In this document: in pieces, positions 23,331 to 34,168 of the stretch
How the letters are laid out: each line of letters starts with the position of its first letter
Numbering within the stretch: position 1 is the first letter of the stretch
Source of the DNA: Gracilariopsis chorda
Taxonomy: Eukaryota > Rhodophyta > Florideophyceae > Gracilariales > Gracilariaceae
Direction of reading: 5' to 3'
Assembly (NCBI GenBank): GCA_003194525.1
Contig: NBIV01000048.1
Location: forward strand, 310,001-374,000
DNA: 64,000 nt
Notes under the pieces: model-generated
What the model was told of the DNA's origin: nothing
The model's input: only the letters and a program-made list of their open reading frames with translations
Databases searched by the model: none
Translations under genes and position numbers: made by a program

Positions 23331-24693
23331 GCTATCTATATCTTTATTGTTTGAGTACTGTAGGATACACAGAGCGGCAAGAGCTATGTGCTCTGCTACA
23401 CCGAAAGGTAACAGCCTGACGCATTCATTGAGTCCCAGAAGGCCTCACTGCTCCTACGGGGAGGGAAGAGCGGGAAATGAAAAGCGTATTGCAAGAATGC
23501 AGAACGCCAAGAAGACACGCCGGCAGCGATGGTTGTCGAGGGTGAACGATCGCCGCCGTCGCAGACCAAGAGCTAGAACATCCTATCCTGTGCTGGCGGA
23601 TGCCAAGTCATTATCCGCCAATGCGATCTAGCAATCCACCGAGTGCAGTGCGGAAACAAATAATCCTCTTGCGTTCCTTGAAATTCTATTGTTCCCTCAA
23701 AATTTTTCCCCTCGATCTCGGATTTGGTTGCAATGTACACCAGGATGATTGATTGGTGTTAAAATTACTGTTGTCTTGTGTGCGTTGTTTGCCATCGCAA
23801 AGGCACGGTTCAGCTCCATGCTGAAAGTTGACAATTAGGTGCTGTGGCTTTTGATCAAACAAAACTAACAAACTTCATTATGGCGTGTCTTGCAAAACGG
23901 TGTGAAGGTGTCGGTGGTTCAATACCTGTTTCTTCCAAACAGATGACTTTACTGAGGGACTTAGGTGGGGTTTCTCTTGTTATCGATTAACAGTAGATAT
24001 GTCTCTGTTCTGACGGTAAATTTTTGTACCGCTTTCCTTTAACGGAGAGCGCTGACAAAATTGTATACTTCTCCAGGAACTAGCCAATGTAGCTACATAG
24101 CCGCCACTACGGCATGGTTGTCTACTACAAAATATGTACCCAGAGACGTTTGCAGAATACCAGAGGCTAGTCAAAAATGAATTATTAAGCAACGCTTGCG
24201 GTTAGAACGATAGAGAAAGAATGCTTCATGAGGCATCAAATGGAAGCGTCTGCGTGGTAGTGCTCCCTACAACACTGTGATATCTCTTTGTCGCTTGTCG
24301 GGATAGCACTTTAGAATCCCATGCTCTCTACAATCACGGGCGTCGGTGGTTGGGGTAACAAAAACAGGCATCTCTTACAGAATCACAGAATGCTTGCTAG
24401 TAGTAAAATCAATGCTTAAGTTAGCCTTCGGAAAAGCGTCTTGCTACCGTTCGGTCGCAACAAACATCCATCTCCGACTTTATCAATATACATTAAAGTG
24501 AAATCTGCATGGATAGCACATTGCGTATTCAATTTTGCAAATGGTTTTACTCTTTCATTTATATCTACTTCGCAATACTTGTTTCCTTATCAAGCAATAT
24601 CAATTAGAGGTGCAAGTTTATTTATCAAGATCAATACTTATGCTGTCTTCCTAGACACTTTGGAAGCCCTCTCTGCAGCGTTTTGGGCTCCTA

Positions 24694-25784
24694 TTAGTCG
24701 AATTTTATGCTTTCTTCAGCATCCAGCTTCTTGATTGCTTCCGCCACGGAAGGATCATCACTAGTAAAGCTATTACGAGGGATGTCAAGCTGCGTGAAAG
24801 TTTCAGCGGCACTTTCATATGAAATCGCATCGAACCTTTCGTCCATCGAGTCAGCAACGCTTACAGTGAGGACATCAATGGAGGGGCGTAGAACACTTTC
24901 CAAAGCCGGATTCTCCACAATTTGGTTTTCGAGAATAAGTATAGATTCCAAATTTCCATTGAAAGAGGCCGCAGCGGTACCAAGCACATTGATCAAAGCT
25001 ACTTCAATACGCTTGGTGAAGTTCTCTTTGATAGCTCTCTGCAGCTCTTCTTTCTGCCTAGCACCTTCGACAGCAGCAAGGACTACCACAATCGCATCAG
25101 CAAAGAAACCAACAACAGACATCACTGTCCCGGCAGTTTTCACGAATTTGGTCACGCGTCCAACTTTCGTGCTCGTTTCGAAATTTCGAAGAAGAATGCT
25201 GGATACTCTTCTGGACGCCTTGAACAATTCAGCAGCCTCCTCGAGAGCATTCGCGGAACCGGAAATGGCTCGAGCAATTCCACGAATGACGAGACGACTG
25301 GCGGTGACGAGCGCACCACTCTTCAACAACTGGACGGCTTTAGCGGTAGCAGCGGCACTGGTGGCACCGAGCGTAAGAAGAGCAAAGACCCCAAAAGTTT
25401 GCTCGAGTTGAGTGTTTGTCTGCTTCATCTCCTCTAGCATATCCCTCAGGTCCTGCGCCTCGTCTGCCGTCAGCACTTCTAATGACTTTTCCACGAGCTC
25501 ATCAAAGGTAGTAAAGCCGTTGTTTTCCATGATTTTGTTTAGGAGTGGTCTCATATTCTCATCCTTGGCATCGAGATTGTCGGAGTCGTTTTTGAGCTCC
25601 CTCTGCATTGCCGTAATATCATCGACAAGCTCAGTCAGACGCTGCGCGCGGCTTCGATTCTCTGCAGTTGAAATTACGAGTAAGCGCGATCGTTGTCAGA
25701 TTGACCTGTAGTGCATGAGGGTGGGAAATGATAGATAGAGAATCAAAGCAGAGACATACCTGGAAAGAAAAGGTCGACAGACAT
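24694..25784 (-). CDS. HF1: unrecognised helix-rich family protein (two exons)
   Basis: Host-type gene, join of exon 1 (25784-25760, 25 nt) and exon 2 (25661-24694); 330 residues. The 98-nt intron has GTATGT and CTGCAG ends and splits a Glu codon. Exon 1 gives MSVDLFFP, the same short start as HF3 and HF4, which decides this start. The protein is almost entirely helical and acidic at its N-terminus, with hydrophobic segments at about 98-121 and 184-208, an EGARQKEEL...I..NF..R signature at about 207-226 and a C-terminal D..RNSF..DDPSV motif at about 300-313. It aligns with HF4 over its full length without obvious gaps. I do not recognise the family. The two hydrophobic helices suggest membrane association (inference only). 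It is divergent from HF2, with a Gypsy element between them. Confidence 0.85.
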
Positions 25785-25905
25785 TCTGGATGAGGCTCCG
25801 CAGTGAAAAATAAGGCGTCAGCGATTTGACAATACGACTTTGAAGAAATTCAAGTGGAAGGCTGGTAGATGCGGTGTAGAGCAGAAGCTTAGCAGGCCGG
25901 ATGGG

Positions 25906-25914
25906 TTTTTATAG
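25906..25914 (-). promoter_or_regulatory. TATA-like box of HF1
   Basis: The minus strand reads CTATAAAAA about 122 bases upstream of the HF1 start codon and before the Gypsy insertion at 26177, so the core promoter lies wholly within the 392 bases left between gene and element. The remaining 5' flank (25785-26176) has no other feature I can name. Confidence 0.45.
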
Positions 25915-26176
25915 AGCTCAAAATGTGGAAGCCGAAGCGAAGACCAGGTTAAGCAGAAGAGCAATGAAATGCAAGAAAGCGTCTGCGTGTCAATTTTCAC
26001 GAACCATCATATTTGACAACAGGTTTTGGTTTGTGCTCAGAGAGTATATTCAATTGGATCCAGGACACGTGAAAGCAAAGCCCGAAGGGTGTGAAGTAAC
26101 TTCATCTTAAAACCAAATCGTGGACGTATTATGGGAATCGTGGTCCTCGGCAACACGACCCTTTTCGTAGGGTATG

Positions 26177-26547
26177 TGTTGATCGGATACGCTACGAAGA
26201 GAGAGCCGACGGTGCGTAGGCTTGTCGGGCAAAGTTGACAGGCACAAAGACCTCAGAAGTCCTACTGAGGCTGCCTCCTTCTCTTAGAGTTCTTCCTCTA
26301 AGAGTCGGCTTTTATATTCTATTTCTAATGTGCTCTCTCCTATGCTGGGAGGCTTGAACGTTTTCGGCATTGCGTGTACATTGCGCGGTGTGCCGCGCAA
26401 TTCTATGCGAATCAACTTCAGTCCTGTTCCGCGGGTTGCGTGTGCGCTGCGCGACTTGCCATGCAATACGCTGCGATTCACCTTGAATCGCGTTCCTCTT
26501 ATCGGAACGTAAGAATGCATCTCGGAGAATTGCTTAGATCATCAACA
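26177..26547 (-). repeat. 3' LTR of family A copy 1
   Basis: 371 bp. Read on the minus strand it holds a TATAAAAG box and, 66-68 bases later, CTTTGTGCCTGT, an arrangement also present in the LTRs at 53964 and 7878. A polypurine tract lies just inside the element next to it (CCCCC on the plus strand at about 26550). Confidence 0.95.
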
Positions 26548-26574
26548 GTCCCCCATAATCAAGCGATAGTTTGG

Positions 26575-29500
26575 TTATTGCAGATCGATGTCACGAGCAA
26601 TTCGGCGCTGGCGCTGTGTTCCTGACGTTCGCAGATCTTCGATGTATTCTTTCAGTAGTACAGGCACGTCCTGTTCGAGAGAATCAAAAGATACCCAGTC
26701 GGTTTCTTCGTCACTGAATCCGTTCCATTTGACGAGTAGTTGTATCCTGCCTGAAAGTCTTCTGATATCCCTAAACTTCTCGATCGTCAGCAGTTCGTTC
26801 GCTTGGTAGGCTAGATGATCTTTGATTTCTTGCGTAACTTCAAAGTCCTTGTTACGGAAAAACTTTAAACGACGACCGTGTACCCATTCTTTGTTTCCGT
26901 TTAGCAGATTCTCTACTTCGAAGACGTAGTTATCTCTGCAATTCGTTACTCTAGATGGTCCCAACCATTTTAGATTCATTTTAGATCCAGCGTGCTTCTG
27001 CAGTACGCCTCGAAGAACGTAATCCCCTTCGTAGAAGTTAATTGGACGTACTCCGGTTCGGCGATTGTGTGAGTCGACGGCGTTTTTTCGCTGCCTCTTT
27101 GAACGATCAGCACACTCACGGTGTATCTTTGAAAGTGAATCGTGAAACTTCTCGATGTTTCCTAGTGCTTTTACCGTTTCCGTCTTAACGCACTCTACCT
27201 TTCTGAAGTTGTGGTTCTTAATGATGGCAGAAAGTGGCGAATCTCTTGGAAGGCCTGTGAATACCGTTAGAGGGCATTTCCCGTTTAGTCTGCGTGTTGG
27301 TGAGTTGTTGAGGGCGGACTGAATGATTGTGATAACAGACGGCCAGGCGGTTTGCGGTAGCTGGAACTCGGAGAGTATTGCTCTAGACATTCTGAGAAGT
27401 TCCCGGCATACAACTTCCACCGAACCGTTGCTCCACGGGCAGTACGGGAGCGTGAAATGGTGCTTGGCCTTCAATGCGTCGGAGATACGTTCGACCAGCT
27501 TGTTCTTGAAGTGGCTGCCTTTGTCCGATATCCAACATTTTGACACTCCGAATGAGGCAAACCAGTTCAGTAGGATTGTTGCTGTTGCTTCTGCGTCGGC
27601 TTCGGCTGTAGGTTTCAGCCAAACATAGCCCGAGAGGTCGTCCTTGACGATCAATACGTAAACCAAATCCCCTTCGCCTTTCTTCATGTAGCAGTAGTCG
27701 AAGTGAATTATTTCGTTCGGTTTGCTTGCGTGCATTGTGTGTCCCAAAGGCCTTGGCACGGTGCAACCGGGCTCGGTTGCGATGCAATGAAAACAGGACC
27801 GTACGAACTGTTGGGTGTCTTGTCGAAGATCCTTCCACCAGAAGTGTTCAAGTAATGATTCCAGCGTGGTCTGAGAAGCTCTATGGCCTCGCCTTCCAGT
27901 ATGTGCTGCGATAAGCAGTCTGAGGCGTAGCTGATTATCTGATTGGGGTATCCATACTTGACCAGACTTCAGTTCCCACGGCTTTTTTTTCTTGGAGAGT
28001 GATCTCGGAGCTTCGGCGGCGTGGTTGTGCTGTGATACCGAGATTTCCTGCCTTGAAGGCCAGTCAAAGGCTTCGTTGAGACCAGGGTTGATTGGTGCTA
28101 CCATAAGTGCGCTTATTCTTCCCACATTGGATGGGTGGACGGTCTTCTTCGGCTCAACAGCCCATCTAGTCAGCATGTCGGCCCAGACGTTCTTTTCTCC
28201 GGGAACATGTTCGATGACGTAGCGGAATGCACTCAGTTTTAGAGCCCATCGCATGAGTTTATTCGCGGTATGACGAGCGACTCCAGGATTCTGCCCGTAG
28301 GGATCATAGATGTACACGAGGTTGGCGTGGTCCGTATAGATCGAGGTTTCCCTTCCAGCGGTAAGGTAGTCCATCCTGCACATTGCTTCTACGATGACGT
28401 ATCCTTCCTTTTCTGGGACGCTCCATCTCTCAGCTGAACCCCTGAACGCGCCGGATAGGAAGCACAGCGGCTCGTGTGTTTGAGTGTGAACTGGTATGTG
28501 ATCTTCAGCTTCGGGTGACTGCGTCAGAATGGCGGCCCAGTGCTCGTCAGAAGCGTCCGTAAAGAGGCACGTTCGGTACCCTTCTTTCGGGAGGGAGAGC
28601 TTCGTCGCGGCCGCCAGCTGGGATATTATTCTGTTAAAAGCATCTGTGTGTGTCGTCCCCCAAGAGTCGCTTACACGAACCTTCTCCACGCTTTTCTTCG
28701 TTCGTTTCCCAGCCTTCTTGTACGCGAGTTCTAGTAGATCGTGCAGAGGTTGTACTGTCTGAGAGTAGTTGGGGATAGAGGTGCGCATCCAGTTGGTGGC
28801 ACACATTAGCTGTTGCAACTCGCCGCCCATCTGCGGCATTCGCATTGTCAATAGTGCTTCGAGGTTGCGTGGGTGGAATCGAACTCCTTCCCGAGATATG
28901 ATCCTTCCGCAAAACTTCACTTCGTTACAAAAGAAACAAGATTTCGCAGGGTTGACTTTGAAACCAATGTTTTTGCACACAATCAAGAACATTTCTATGT
29001 CCGATAGCAGTTCCTTCTCGGTCTTAGCGTACATCAGGAAATCGTCGAGCCACTGTAGCATGCGTTTCACCTTCTGTGCGAAGTGTTCGCTTGTGACAGA
29101 TTGAAAGTGGTTTCCAGAATCCGTCCCGCCTTGCAGCATTCTTGTCGGTGAGTACACTCCGTCTGGCGTCTGTATGGACATTATCTCCTGTGAGGCCTGG
29201 TCAAGGGGTATTTGCCAGTAGCCATGGGTGAAGTCGATGTTTGCGAAGCACTCGCTTTCGCTGCAGTTCTGCAAGAGAGATTCCAAGTGCGGCATGGCTG
29301 ATTGGAGCGGGAGCGTTCGTGCGTTAGTTCCTCGCAGGTCCACTGTGAAGCGGAGCTTTTCCGATCCTGGTTTTGGGACGGCCAGTGCTGGGCTGGCCCA
29401 ACGCGCAGTAGGGTTCTTGTATACTGCTCCTATCTTTTCCAGCTGTTGCACCGTGTGTCGGATGAACTTCCTCTGGTTGGGTGCGTATCGACGCTGTGCG

Positions 29501-31194
29501 CATCGGAAAGGCTTTGCGTTGGGCTTGAGCTTCACTGACAGTGGTCGTACCTTTGCCGGTGGATGTACTCCGAGTTTGATGCCAAGACAATCCCGATGTT
29601 CCTGTAACAGCTTCCTGAGGGACTGCACTCCTTCTCGAGACATTCCGTTGCTTGCGGCTTCCTTGACCGCCTGGTCGATCGCTTTCTGGATGGATTCGTC
29701 GGAGTCGATCCCGAAACCTGCATGCAGACATTCCGGGAGCTCTACTGGATCGTCATCGGCTTCCTGGTAGCTTAGGCCTCTAAACGCAGTTGCAGATAGC
29801 CGCGCGGTCTTCTCCATAAGTTCTTTTTCCGACATACCGCTGATTGTTGCGCCTACCTGCTGCAGATGTTTCCCGAAATCGAATCCTATTGCCTTGAGGA
29901 GTGGTCTTCCCAGCAGCACTTCGGCCATGTCTTCGTCTGCGACTAGGAACTCGACATCTCGGATGCGTACAGGGAGCCCGGTGTTTGGGAGGATGATCGT
30001 CAGGCACAGCTGGGTCTTTGCGATAGCCGTCGAGGTACAAGTTTCGTTATTCCCTTTTACAGCAGGTTCTAAGACCATTGGAGATGCGAGTCGCTGGTAT
30101 GGAGTTTCGGGATGCTTCTCCCGGATTGCGGCGAGGACATTCGATGAAATCGTCGAGAAGTCTGCACCTGAATCTCCTAGTCCGACTTCCTCGATTCCAT
30201 TGAGCATAATTGCGTATCGCCCTTCTTCTTCGTTCGGAATCGTTCGCGGTGTCGAACGAACGGACGAGATCTTTGCGCTCTTCCCGCGCTGCTTCTTGTT
30301 CCCGAACAGTTCGTCCAAAAGTTCTCGCCTTTTCTCCTTAGAAGTCACAGGGCACTTACTGATAGGGTGGATTCCGTCGCATTCTTCTTTGTTCAAACAA
30401 GGTTTGTTCCATTTCTCGCCTCTCTTGGCGTGGCTTGGTTCCTCTTCCCGTCTTCCAAGGCGTTCGCGCACGGTGCGACCGGTTTTCGCGGCCTTTGTTG
30501 GCGGCTCCTGGTTTGACTTGTTGTTCGCATTTCTATGCTGGCTACTGCTTTGCTTTCGCTTGAGCTTGAAGGTCGCTGTCTGGACGGCGTGCACTTGATC
30601 TGCAAGTGTGGATAGTGTGTTTGCGAAGAAAGTCAGATTGCCCTTCTGCTCGGCGGTCCACATACCCATTTGGTCTTTCAATAGCTGCTTTAGCTCAGGG
30701 GGCTCCACTTTGTAAACCAGTTTCGTCACAAGTTGCTTACAACGATCTGTTTCGGTTATCACTTCCGAAGCGTTATGTTCGTCTAGTGCGGTGATCACGT
30801 CCAATACGAACTGTTCTGCTGTCCCAGCTGGGTCTCTAGGCGTGAGCGTATACGTGACCCTCGATATGGCTTCTTCGACGCGATCGTTCAAGTCTCTTGA
30901 GCTGTGGGCCAGACGTGATTCAAACCAACTTTTCACCGCTTCATCTGTCGCCTCCTCTGCTTTGCAGGCCCCTTCTATTCTTCCTAGGATACACAAGCTG
31001 TGCACTAGTTTTGGCGTGATGCACTGGCGAATCGTAGCTGCCTTGATTCGTTGATTAGCCGGTCTACTGGCGTTGATTTCTTCCACACGTTGAACATATG
31101 CAGAGTAGTTAGTCTCAAATCGAATTAACTCCGGTTGGGTTGCTTTTGCCAGGGATGGCGGTTGAATCGTGTTCACTAATCCGTAGTTCGACAT
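26575..31194 (-). CDS. Gag-pol polyprotein of family A copy 1
   Basis: About 1539 residues from the ATG at 31194 (MSNYGLVNTIQ). I chose this start because the related element at 54460 begins at the equivalent MSSYGIINTIQ; the frame stays open further upstream into the LTR. Gag covers residues 1 to about 310, with a cysteine/histidine region CDGIHPISKCP near 290. Protease follows (LGDSGADFST, about 355), then RT (FANIDFTHGYWQ, WLDDFLMYA), RNase H (LFTDASDEHW), integrase with its zinc region (HTGRRGHR...CFHC) and core (FDYCYM, SDKGSHFKN, NGSVEVVCREL), and a C-terminal chromodomain (LLVKWNGFSDEETDW) that in chromoviruses can steer integration toward modified chromatin. Gag and pol share one frame. 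Confidence 0.93.
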   Translation of the reverse strand: MSNYGLVNTIQPPSLAKATQPELIRFETNYSAYVQRVEEINASRPANQRIKAATIRQCITPKLVHSLCILGRIEGACKAEEATDEAVKSWFESRLAHSSRDLNDRVEEAISRVTYTLTPRDPAGTAEQFVLDVITALDEHNASEVITETDRCKQLVTKLVYKVEPPELKQLLKDQMGMWTAEQKGNLTFFANTLSTLADQVHAVQTATFKLKRKQSSSQHRNANNKSNQEPPTKAAKTGRTVRERLGRREEEPSHAKRGEKWNKPCLNKEECDGIHPISKCPVTSKEKRRELLDELFGNKKQRGKSAKISSVRSTPRTIPNEEEGRYAIMLNGIEEVGLGDSGADFSTISSNVLAAIREKHPETPYQRLASPMVLEPAVKGNNETCTSTAIAKTQLCLTIILPNTGLPVRIRDVEFLVADEDMAEVLLGRPLLKAIGFDFGKHLQQVGATISGMSEKELMEKTARLSATAFRGLSYQEADDDPVELPECLHAGFGIDSDESIQKAIDQAVKEAASNGMSREGVQSLRKLLQEHRDCLGIKLGVHPPAKVRPLSVKLKPNAKPFRCAQRRYAPNQRKFIRHTVQQLEKIGAVYKNPTARWASPALAVPKPGSEKLRFTVDLRGTNARTLPLQSAMPHLESLLQNCSESECFANIDFTHGYWQIPLDQASQEIMSIQTPDGVYSPTRMLQGGTDSGNHFQSVTSEHFAQKVKRMLQWLDDFLMYAKTEKELLSDIEMFLIVCKNIGFKVNPAKSCFFCNEVKFCGRIISREGVRFHPRNLEALLTMRMPQMGGELQQLMCATNWMRTSIPNYSQTVQPLHDLLELAYKKAGKRTKKSVEKVRVSDSWGTTHTDAFNRIISQLAAATKLSLPKEGYRTCLFTDASDEHWAAILTQSPEAEDHIPVHTQTHEPLCFLSGAFRGSAERWSVPEKEGYVIVEAMCRMDYLTAGRETSIYTDHANLVYIYDPYGQNPGVARHTANKLMRWALKLSAFRYVIEHVPGEKNVWADMLTRWAVEPKKTVHPSNVGRISALMVAPINPGLNEAFDWPSRQEISVSQHNHAAEAPRSLSKKKKPWELKSGQVWIPQSDNQLRLRLLIAAHTGRRGHRASQTTLESLLEHFWWKDLRQDTQQFVRSCFHCIATEPGCTVPRPLGHTMHASKPNEIIHFDYCYMKKGEGDLVYVLIVKDDLSGYVWLKPTAEADAEATATILLNWFASFGVSKCWISDKGSHFKNKLVERISDALKAKHHFTLPYCPWSNGSVEVVCRELLRMSRAILSEFQLPQTAWPSVITIIQSALNNSPTRRLNGKCPLTVFTGLPRDSPLSAIIKNHNFRKVECVKTETVKALGNIEKFHDSLSKIHRECADRSKRQRKNAVDSHNRRTGVRPINFYEGDYVLRGVLQKHAGSKMNLKWLGPSRVTNCRDNYVFEVENLLNGNKEWVHGRRLKFFRNKDFEVTQEIKDHLAYQANELLTIEKFRDIRRLSGRIQLLVKWNGFSDEETDWVSFDSLEQDVPVLLKEYIEDLRTSGTQRQRRIARDIDLQ

Positions 31195-31240
31195 GCTCTC
31201 CTTGTAACGTCTCGGTACGATTTGACGTCTCAAAGCGCTT

Positions 31241-31611
31241 TGTTGATCGGATACGCTACGAAGAGAGAGCCGACGGTGCGTAGGCTTGTCGGGCAAAGTT
31301 GACAGGCACAAAGACCTCAGAAGTCCTACTGAGGCTGCCTCCTTCCCTTAGAGTTCTTCCTCTAAGAGTCGGCTTTTATATTCTATTTCTAATGTGCTCT
31401 CTCCTATGCTGGGAGGCTTGAACGTTTTCGGCATTGCGTGTACATTGCGCGGTGTGCCGCGCAATTCTATGCGAATCAACTTCAGTCCTGTTCCGCGGGT
31501 TGCGTGTGCGCTGCGCGACTTGCCATGCAATACGCTGCGATTCACCTTGAATCGCGTTCCTCTTATCGGAACGTAAGAATGCATCTCGGAGAATTGCTTA
31601 GATCATCAACA
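31241..31611 (-). repeat. 5' LTR of family A copy 1
   Basis: 371 bp, followed on the minus strand by AAGCGCTTTGA, the same bases that follow the 5' LTRs of copy 2 and of the element at 53964. This is the likely primer-binding site. Confidence 0.95.
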
Positions 31612-31616
31612 GTATG

Positions 31617-32518
31617 CAAAGATACGTTGCAGATGACGCGAGGATTCGTGATTCTTTCGGTAAAGGTAGGAAGATGAGGATCTCGCGTTGGCACCGGTGA
31701 CAAGAATTGGTTTCTCGGAGCGGAGTTTCCAAAGACAACAACTTCAGGACATTGCCGTGATGAATATCGGATATGACTTGGAAGGTCTTGGTGACTGTTC
31801 CTTTTGATACACGTCATGTATCTGTGTTGCGGAGAAGACGCTCAGTTCCCATGCTTCATCAGCAATTTTGTTGATTTTGAGAGGCAGAGGGTACCTAAGA
31901 AAGGCTATTAGAGCTGAGAAGCTGAACCGGAGCTGAACCTCATCTATACATACAGTAGTGCGGCAGTTCCTGTTCTTTTTCATTTTCCGAAGGTAAACGG
32001 CACATTACATCTGGGTAGAACTGTCGAGACGGCGGCATTACATGCTTGCCGCGTCGAGGGCAAGTATGTGCGACTAGACTGATTGTGGCCGTTCATAGGA
32101 ACAGGCCACATTGTCCGCCAATAGCACATTACCCCTGGTAACTCGTACCGTGAATGCATACATAGACTGACCGTTCTCGCTGTCCTCTAAGAGAGGCGGG
32201 CAGAACTGCTACAGTATGTAATGCCGTCCTCTCGGCCTTCCAGTTTTGGCGCTTAGAAATCAATGAGGATATCTACACGTGGCTCGTGTTAAACACATAT
32301 CATGACATCATGCAGGTGTGCCAGGGGCAGGGTAGCTCATTTAGTTGGACGACGACGTAGACGGATAACACTTGAGCCCACTCAACACAAGGAAGGGACA
32401 CGCCGAAGAATCTCGACCTCTCTCACGCTGAAGCTTGAAAACACTCCATATCATCTTTGATAGCAACGTTCTAAGCACCTTTGGACATTCTGCTTTTTTC
32501 TAGATCTCTATTGACACG
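31617..32518. other. 5' flank of HF2, no recognised gene
   Basis: About 0.9 kb between the Gypsy element and HF2. I find no element end, tRNA-like fold or convincing frame. Before the Gypsy insertion it was joined to 25785-26176, forming the shared 5' region of the divergent pair HF1/HF2. Confidence 0.5.
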
Positions 32519-33697
32519 ATGGGAAACACAATGAGTGACATGTTTTACCCTGACAATCCCAGTCGTAGCAGAAGGGCAGAAGAGCTTTACTCTGATATCA
32601 AAGGTATACAAAGGACGTATGATTCATTGCGAAAACAGTTCTTGAGAACTGCTGATCAAATGGAACCGCACTTGAACGAGATCTTGAAGTCTCTCGGCTT
32701 CAAATCCTTTGAGGAACTCACGCAGGCAGCACGTCAAAACATGTCTCCTCAGGCTCTAAAAGAATTTGAAGAAATCATGAGCAGGATGGAAACCAACAAC
32801 AGAGTGGATGGAATTATTACCGGAGTTGCCGCCCTGATGTCACTGGGTGGGGCAGCAGTCGTTGGTGTACTGGTTATGATCGGTACGATCACTGCAGCCA
32901 CAGGCGGGGCTGCTTTGATAGCCCTTGGTGCTGTTTTTGCTATATTTGCTGTAGCAGCGGTGATCGCAGGTGCTATACAAGGGGCAAGAGTGCGCACAAA
33001 ACTCAGGAACAACATTCGTGATAACTTTCAGAAACGGCGAAAGGCAAAGCTCGCTTTGGAACAAATGCGAGTCATTGTGTACTAGTCAGCTCTGCTGAAG
33101 GCCCTCTTACGAACAATTAACGTTAGCAAAAGCCATGAGCACGTCATTGCTGAATTCCAGAAGTTTGCCAAGATTCTTGAAGGACCAAAACAGATGTTTG
33201 ACAACGTGACGTTCGCGTTAGTAGATCGACAACTTCGTAAGCTGGATTCAGAGAGGCGAAGCTGGACTAAGGAAGATCCGGCATCAATCCAGAAGAGAAG
33301 TTTTGCTCTTTCTTTTGCTGCCAATTCAGATTCGCAGGAGGAAACGACAACCGAAGGCTTTGTCAAGGTTAGGTTGAGCTCTGTTCAATCCGAAGATGGA
33401 ACTGAGAAAGAATTCACAGAGAACGAGAACTTTTTCATCGAAATGGAAACTGAGACAACCGAGAACTCTGCAATTGTTTGGCTGAAAAAAGATGGGAATT
33501 ATGTTACGCTCTACGATGAAGGGGATTTCATATCACTGAAAAGTGTGCAAAAAGACGAAGCGGAGTATTTTGCCGAAGGCCAAGACGACTCGCTTGTAGA
33601 CAGCTGCATGAAAGTGAAGTTAGTGGATTTGTCTCCGCAAGGAGTGGGAGGTAGATTGTTCATAGCCCAGGCTCAATTTCTGATACAAGCCGCGTGA
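32519..33697 (+). pseudogene. HF2: intronless, extended copy of the HF family, broken
   Basis: Begins MGNTMSDMFYPDNPSRS, matching the joined exon 1/exon 2 start of HF1 and HF4 (MSxDLFYPEN) but with no intron at that place. It has a much stronger hydrophobic stretch than its relatives (about residues 100-160, rich in Ala, Val, Ile and Gly), then the GARVRTKL..NI..NF..R signature. Near the C-terminus is LDSERRSW..EDPAS, the family motif. It continues for about 130 more residues into a segment the other copies lack, with alternating polar and hydrophobic residues that look beta-rich. The copy looks broken, with about one break; read-through or a sequencing error are alternatives. It is convergent with HF3 and lies between two inverted Gypsy copies. 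Confidence 0.7.
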
Positions 33698-33751
33698 ATA
33701 AGAACAGGTTTATGAGAATGTCTGCAATTGGCTCCGTTATTTGTAGACCAT

Positions 33752-34122
33752 TGTTGATGATCTAAGCAATTCTCCGAGATGCATTCTTACGTTCCGATAA
33801 GAGGAACGCGATTCAAGGTGAATCGCAGCGTCTTGCATGGCAAGTCGCGCAGCGCACACGCAACCCGCGGAACAGGACTGAAGTTGATTCGCATAGAATT
33901 GCGCGGCACACCGCGCAATGTACACGCAATGCCGAAAACGTTCAAGCCTCCCAGCATAGGAGAGAGCACATTAGAAATAGAATATAAAAGCCGACTCTTA
34001 GAGGAAGAACTCTAAGGGAAGGAGGCAGCCTCAGTAGGACTTCTGAGGTCTTTGTGCCTGTCAACTTTGCCCGACAAGCCTACGCACCGTCGGCTCTCTC
34101 TTCGTAGCGTATCCGATCAACA
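33752..34122 (+). repeat. 5' LTR of family A copy 2
   Basis: 371 bp. TATAAAAG lies at 33983 and CTTTGTGCC at 34050. The LTR is followed at once by AAGCGCTTTGA, the probable primer-binding site. Confidence 0.95.
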
Positions 34123-34168
34123 AAGCGCTTTGAGACGTCAAATCGTACCGAGACGTTACAAGGAGAGC

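Larger units (their letters stand above)
26177..31611 (-). mobile_element. Young Ty3/Gypsy LTR retrotransposon, family A, copy 1, looks whole
   Basis: Length 5435 bp, with 371-bp LTRs (26177-26547, 31241-31611) that end in TGTTGAT...ATCAACA. A GTATG target-site duplication lies at 26172-26176 and 31612-31616. By eye the LTRs differ at one base, so insertion is very recent. One frame covers gag, protease, RT, RNase H, integrase and chromodomain. It is nearly identical to the element at 33752-39186, in the opposite orientation. It sits in the 5' intergenic space between the divergent genes HF1 and HF2. Confidence 0.97.

Noticed and set aside
23329-23631. Short basic frame (RRQRWLSRVNDRRRRRPRARTS)
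   Set aside because: Arg-rich from a G+C-rich patch; non-ATG start, no splice context, and it overlaps the end of a decayed Gypsy fragment. From 23640 to 24690 nothing else is supported.
29894-30598. 234-codon frame opposite the Gypsy gag-protease (also at 34765-35469)
   Set aside because: It is the antisense shadow of a conserved gag-pol frame; its persistence in both copies only reflects their near identity.
31612-33751. HF2 as cargo carried by the Gypsy elements
   Set aside because: Each flanking element has its own LTR pair and its own target duplication, so HF2 lies between two separate insertions.
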